From Rickettsia conorii (GTDB lineage: Bacteria; Pseudomonadota; Alphaproteobacteria; Rickettsiales; Rickettsiaceae), in contig DYTE01000005.1 in NCBI GenBank assembly GCA_020726135.1, forward strand, positions 433-60,369: 59,937 nt of DNA, written 5' to 3'. The position numbers and the translations under genes were made by a program. The notes under the pieces are model-generated. The model had not been told where the DNA came from and made no database searches. It saw only the letters and a program-made list of their open reading frames with translations. Shown here one piece after another: positions 57,134 to 59,937 of this stretch. Within the stretch, counting starts at the first letter, position 1, and the number at the start of each line of letters is the position of its first letter.

Positions 57134-57550
57134 ATGTTGCAAATAACAGCTATAACCAAATATTTAGCTTTATTCATATTACCCTATATATTGATATATT
57201 CTTTATATATTCAACTAGCTGGGGAAAATTCTCCAGGTGGAGGATTTAGTGCAGGTGTAATTTTTGCATCTGCAATTATATTATATGAATTAATTTGCAA
57301 CAAAACTATTTTTAATAAAAAAATATATATTGATTTACTATTAGTTATATCTGTATTAGGTATAATGATTTATATATTAACTGGCTTAATATCTTTGTTT
57401 TATGGTGATAATTATTTAAATTATTATACTATTCACCAAGACAAAATAACAGCTGAACATATTGGTATATTTTTAGTAGAACTTGGTGTTGGGCTCACAG
57501 TTTCCTCAATAATGTGTTTAATATATAATATTGCATCATCAAATGATTGA
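57134..57550 (+). CDS. mnhB: Mrp-type Na+/H+ antiporter subunit B
   Basis: 138 residues, four membrane helices. GENSPGGGFSAGVIFASAIILYEL is the MnhB signature (G...PGGGFqaG...a.a), and AEHIGIFLVELGVGLTVSSIMCLIYN the closing part. It belongs to the same antiporter as the subunits at 11672-12525, about 45 kb away. Starts 13 bases after the helicase. Confidence 0.92.
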   Translation: MLQITAITKYLALFILPYILIYSLYIQLAGENSPGGGFSAGVIFASAIILYELICNKTIFNKKIYIDLLLVISVLGIMIYILTGLISLFYGDNYLNYYTIHQDKITAEHIGIFLVELGVGLTVSSIMCLIYNIASSND

Positions 57551-57608
57551 CTAAAAATATTATTTCAATCATAATATGATATGTTTGTTTTTTTGAGATA
57601 ATAGAATT

Positions 57609-58034
57609 ATGTTTGATATTGCAAAACAAATTTTTGGTTTTCTATTTAAAAATCCTTTATTTGTATGGATATGGACATGGAATATTCATATAATTATGGT
57701 TTCATTAATTGTGTGTTATTATGTATTCACAGGTTTAAAATCCATTGGTGTAATAGATTTAGTACAAAATGAGACGATAAATATTCTTGATAATACATTA
57801 AATGTTGCGGCTGCTTGTCCTCAAACACTTGCTGGTGGGAATATTAATGCTTTTTGGCAATGTATACAAAATCCACCAAATCGAGATAGAAATAATGAAT
57901 ATGAACGTAACGTGATGAAAACTTCTGGTGGATTAATGAATAAAATTAAACAATATTTTTTTGGAGTAGAAACTGAAGGACGCGTTCCTGATAATCCAAA
58001 TAGTAGCAATAATCCATATGATACTCGACAATGA
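57609..58034 (+). CDS. membrane-anchored protein of unknown function
   Basis: 141 residues. One membrane helix (about 27-44, with IHIIMVSLIVCYYVFTGL) is followed by a loop containing two cysteines (AACPQTLAGGN, WQCIQNPP) and a polar tail rich in Asn, Arg and Pro (PDNPNSSNNPYDTRQ). The cysteine pair could form a disulfide if the domain is periplasmic. I recognise no family. It lies between mnhB and an RND pump gene. Confidence 0.6.
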   Translation: MFDIAKQIFGFLFKNPLFVWIWTWNIHIIMVSLIVCYYVFTGLKSIGVIDLVQNETINILDNTLNVAAACPQTLAGGNINAFWQCIQNPPNRDRNNEYERNVMKTSGGLMNKIKQYFFGVETEGRVPDNPNSSNNPYDTRQ

Positions 58035-58045
58035 ATAAATTATAA

Positions 58046-59902
58046 ATGAAAATTACAGATTATTTTATAATACATCCAGTTACTGCAATTATTTTAAATT
58101 GTATGATTATTATAATAGGCATCATTTGTTATACAAGTCTTACTATTCGTGAATATCCTAATATAATTATTCCAACTATTACAGTACGTACCCATTATCA
58201 AGGAGCATCTGCTGAGCTTATAGAATTATCAATTACTAAAATGTTAGAAGATGGTTTATCATCAATTAAAGATTTGAAACTTATTGATTCTACATCAAAA
58301 AATGAACAATCTGTTATAAGGTTAAACTTCAATAATAATAGTTCTATCGATAAGGCTGTAGCATCTATTCAAGAAATATTAAATAATTCTAGAAATAAAT
58401 TACCTGAAAATGCTAGCACACCAATTATTGAGCGCAAAGTTGGAGATGGATCACCATTCATTCTAATATCTCTTAGAAGCGATAATATGAATATGGCAGA
58501 TTTAACTCATTATGCTAATATGCATTTTAAAAATATCTTCAATACTATTAGAGGAATTGCAAGAACAGAAATTTGGGGAGAATATTATAATTACCAAATA
58601 AAACTCGATGCTCAAAAAATGTATGAACTAAAGATTGATGCATCAGATGTATTTTCATCCATAAAAAATATGCCAATAGCTTTACCTATTGGTAAATATC
58701 ATGATAAAATTCCAATGAGTTTAAATATTAAATATGAAGATCTTGATGATTATAGAAATTTAATAATAAAATCACATGTTAAAAATAATAAATCAACAAT
58801 ATATTTAAAAAATATAGCTGATTTAAATTTGGTCAAAGATGACAAAGATTTTCGTTTGAGAGTAAATTCTATCCCATCTGTTGCTATTGCTTTATATAAA
58901 GAAAATGATGCAAATTCACTTGAAATTTCCAATAATGTTCAAAATTTATTAGAATCTTTAAAGGAAAATATACCACAATATATTAATATGGAAATTGTTC
59001 TTGATAGCTCAGAATTTATACGATATTCACTAAATAATATTTTATCTTCCATCTTTGAAGCAATTATTCTTGTTATAATTATTATATTTATATTTTTAGG
59101 TAATATTAGAACCATTCTTATACCACTTGTGACAATACCCATATCAATTGCTGGATCATTTATATTGCTCAAAATTTTTGGATTTTCTATAAATCTTATG
59201 ACTCTTCTTGCAATAGTTTTAAGTGTTGGTCTTGTTGTAGATGATGCAATTATTGTGCTTGAAAATATTCATAGATATTTACAAAAAGGCCTGTCTATAA
59301 ATGATGCTATATTAAAAGGAGCAGGAACTATATGTTTCTCTATAATTGCTATGACGTTAACTTTAGCTACTGTATATGCACCATTTTTGTTCATGACTGG
59401 AACAGTAAGCGATCTATTTAAAGAATTTGCTGTAGCCTTAAGTGGATCTATTATTATTTCAGGAATAGTTGCGCTGACATTATCTCCTATTATGTGCAAA
59501 ATGACTTTAATAGATAATAAAGAATATAGTTTTCATAAGAAATTTAATCATTTTTTCGAATCTTTAAATTTGCAATATAGTATATTATTACAAAAAACAA
59601 TAAATTATAAAAAATCAGCAATATTTATATTATTAGCTAGTGTAATTGTAAGTATTTTATTAATTAAATCTATAAAACATGAGATGGTCCCAGCAGAAGA
59701 CCGTGCTATTATAAATCTATATAGTCAAAATTATAATGGACAAACTTTGGACTCTCTAAATGACAAAATCAATTTAATTGAATCTAATTTATCATCCGTT
59801 GATGAGAAAAAAAATATCTTAAGTTTTATATATGAAAATATTGGAGAGACTTATTTTGTATTATTATTAAAACCTATGAATCAGCAGGGCCGTTCTAACT
59901 AA
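58046..59902 (+). CDS. RND-family efflux permease, 5' part; frame ends early
   Basis: 618 residues seen, of about 1020 expected for HAE1-type pumps. The start TDYFIIHPVTAIILNCMIIIIGI, the porter loop TRTHYQGASAELIE-like block (TVRTHYQGASAE), the fourth helix LLAIVLSVGLVVDDAIIVLENIHRYLQKG (proton-relay aspartates) and GTVSDLFKEFAVALSGSIIISGIVALTLSPIMC are diagnostic. The frame hits TAA at 59900 inside the porter domain, while the +1 frame stays open to the window end with a plausible continuation. So the gene is probably frameshifted, or the sequence has an indel. Confidence 0.88.
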   Translation: MKITDYFIIHPVTAIILNCMIIIIGIICYTSLTIREYPNIIIPTITVRTHYQGASAELIELSITKMLEDGLSSIKDLKLIDSTSKNEQSVIRLNFNNNSSIDKAVASIQEILNNSRNKLPENASTPIIERKVGDGSPFILISLRSDNMNMADLTHYANMHFKNIFNTIRGIARTEIWGEYYNYQIKLDAQKMYELKIDASDVFSSIKNMPIALPIGKYHDKIPMSLNIKYEDLDDYRNLIIKSHVKNNKSTIYLKNIADLNLVKDDKDFRLRVNSIPSVAIALYKENDANSLEISNNVQNLLESLKENIPQYINMEIVLDSSEFIRYSLNNILSSIFEAIILVIIIIFIFLGNIRTILIPLVTIPISIAGSFILLKIFGFSINLMTLLAIVLSVGLVVDDAIIVLENIHRYLQKGLSINDAILKGAGTICFSIIAMTLTLATVYAPFLFMTGTVSDLFKEFAVALSGSIIISGIVALTLSPIMCKMTLIDNKEYSFHKKFNHFFESLNLQYSILLQKTINYKKSAIFILLASVIVSILLIKSIKHEMVPAEDRAIINLYSQNYNGQTLDSLNDKINLIESNLSSVDEKKNILSFIYENIGETYFVLLLKPMNQQGRSN

Positions 59903-59937
59903 GAAAATAAAAATGCTGAAAACTATTGATTCTAAAC

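Noticed and set aside
1-59937. CRISPR array, prophage or rRNA operon
   Set aside because: No regularly spaced repeats, phage structural genes or rRNA-like GC-rich blocks were found.

Overview
The window is a very AT-rich, gene-dense bacterial chromosome segment with short intergenic spaces and many 4-base ATGA gene overlaps. It most likely comes from an obligate intracellular alphaproteobacterium of the order Rickettsiales. The basis is an ATP/ADP translocase of the Tlc/Npt type (energy parasitism), a glyA whose N-terminus aligns residue by residue with what I recall of Rickettsia GlyA, the alphaproteobacterial hemD / mitofilin-like / hemY block, Mrp-type cation antiporter pieces scattered on the chromosome, an RMD1/DUF155 protein (family of mitochondrial RMND1), and several large lineage-specific proteins that look like effectors. 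The genus cannot be fixed from sequence alone. Peptidoglycan genes (murA, mreD, ftsB, a lytic transglycosylase) suggest that a wall or septal peptidoglycan is kept.

Layout. 0-2 kb: end of one Rpn-type PD-(D/E)XK nuclease gene, a second complete copy, and malate dehydrogenase; the repeat runs into the mdh start. 2.1-3.8 kb: three tandem secreted spore-coat-U (SCPU) domain proteins with no chaperone or usher beside them. 3.9-9.7 kb: glycosyltransferase, degenerate hemD, mitofilin-like gene, hemY, nuoH and mnmE. 9.8-12.5 kb: unknown protein, lytic transglycosylase and two Mrp antiporter subunits. 12.7-16.4 kb: ProP-like MFS transporter, an HD-only SpoT-like hydrolase, a small unknown protein, a SCO1-like protein without its copper cysteines and a small ORF. 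16.7-19.9 kb (minus strand): pgsA, glyA with an apparent ATA start, a GNAT acetyltransferase and queC. 20.0-23.4 kb: two large paralogous LRR-like proteins with acidic tyrosine motifs resembling EPIYA sites, preceded by a scrap of a third. 23.4-34.4 kb (minus strand): Bcr/CflA-like MFS, mreD, acpS, rpoZ, murA, rpsA, asd, gltX, tmk, rpsD and a UbiH-type monooxygenase. 34.5-40.1 kb: tRNA-Ser(UGA), ftsB, tlc, clpP, gpsA and an AAA-ATPase/PD-(D/E)XK protein. 40.1-43.7 kb (minus strand): a sodium/solute symporter-histidine kinase fusion with an N-terminal frameshift, and ygfZ. 43.8-54.7 kb: RMD1 family, comF, a histidine kinase/response regulator pair, valS, licD, holB, two paralogous coiled-coil proteins, a DUF1189-like membrane protein and nusB. 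54.8-59.9 kb: scoB, a DEMD-box RNA helicase, mnhB, an unknown membrane protein and an RND efflux permease that appears to change frame just before the window ends.

Most genes are housekeeping (translation, wall, lipid, haem, nucleotide and energy supply). Novelty is concentrated in the secreted or effector-like loci: the SCPU triplet, the tyrosine-motif pair at 20-23 kb, and the paralogous pair at 50.9-53.4 kb. Several genes look eroded or recently altered: glyA start, symporter-kinase N-terminus, RND 3' end, SCO1 without cysteines, and the mdh-proximal duplication. This fits slow decay in a host-restricted genome, though a sequencing error could also explain the frameshifts. No CRISPR array, prophage, rRNA or complete insertion sequence was found.
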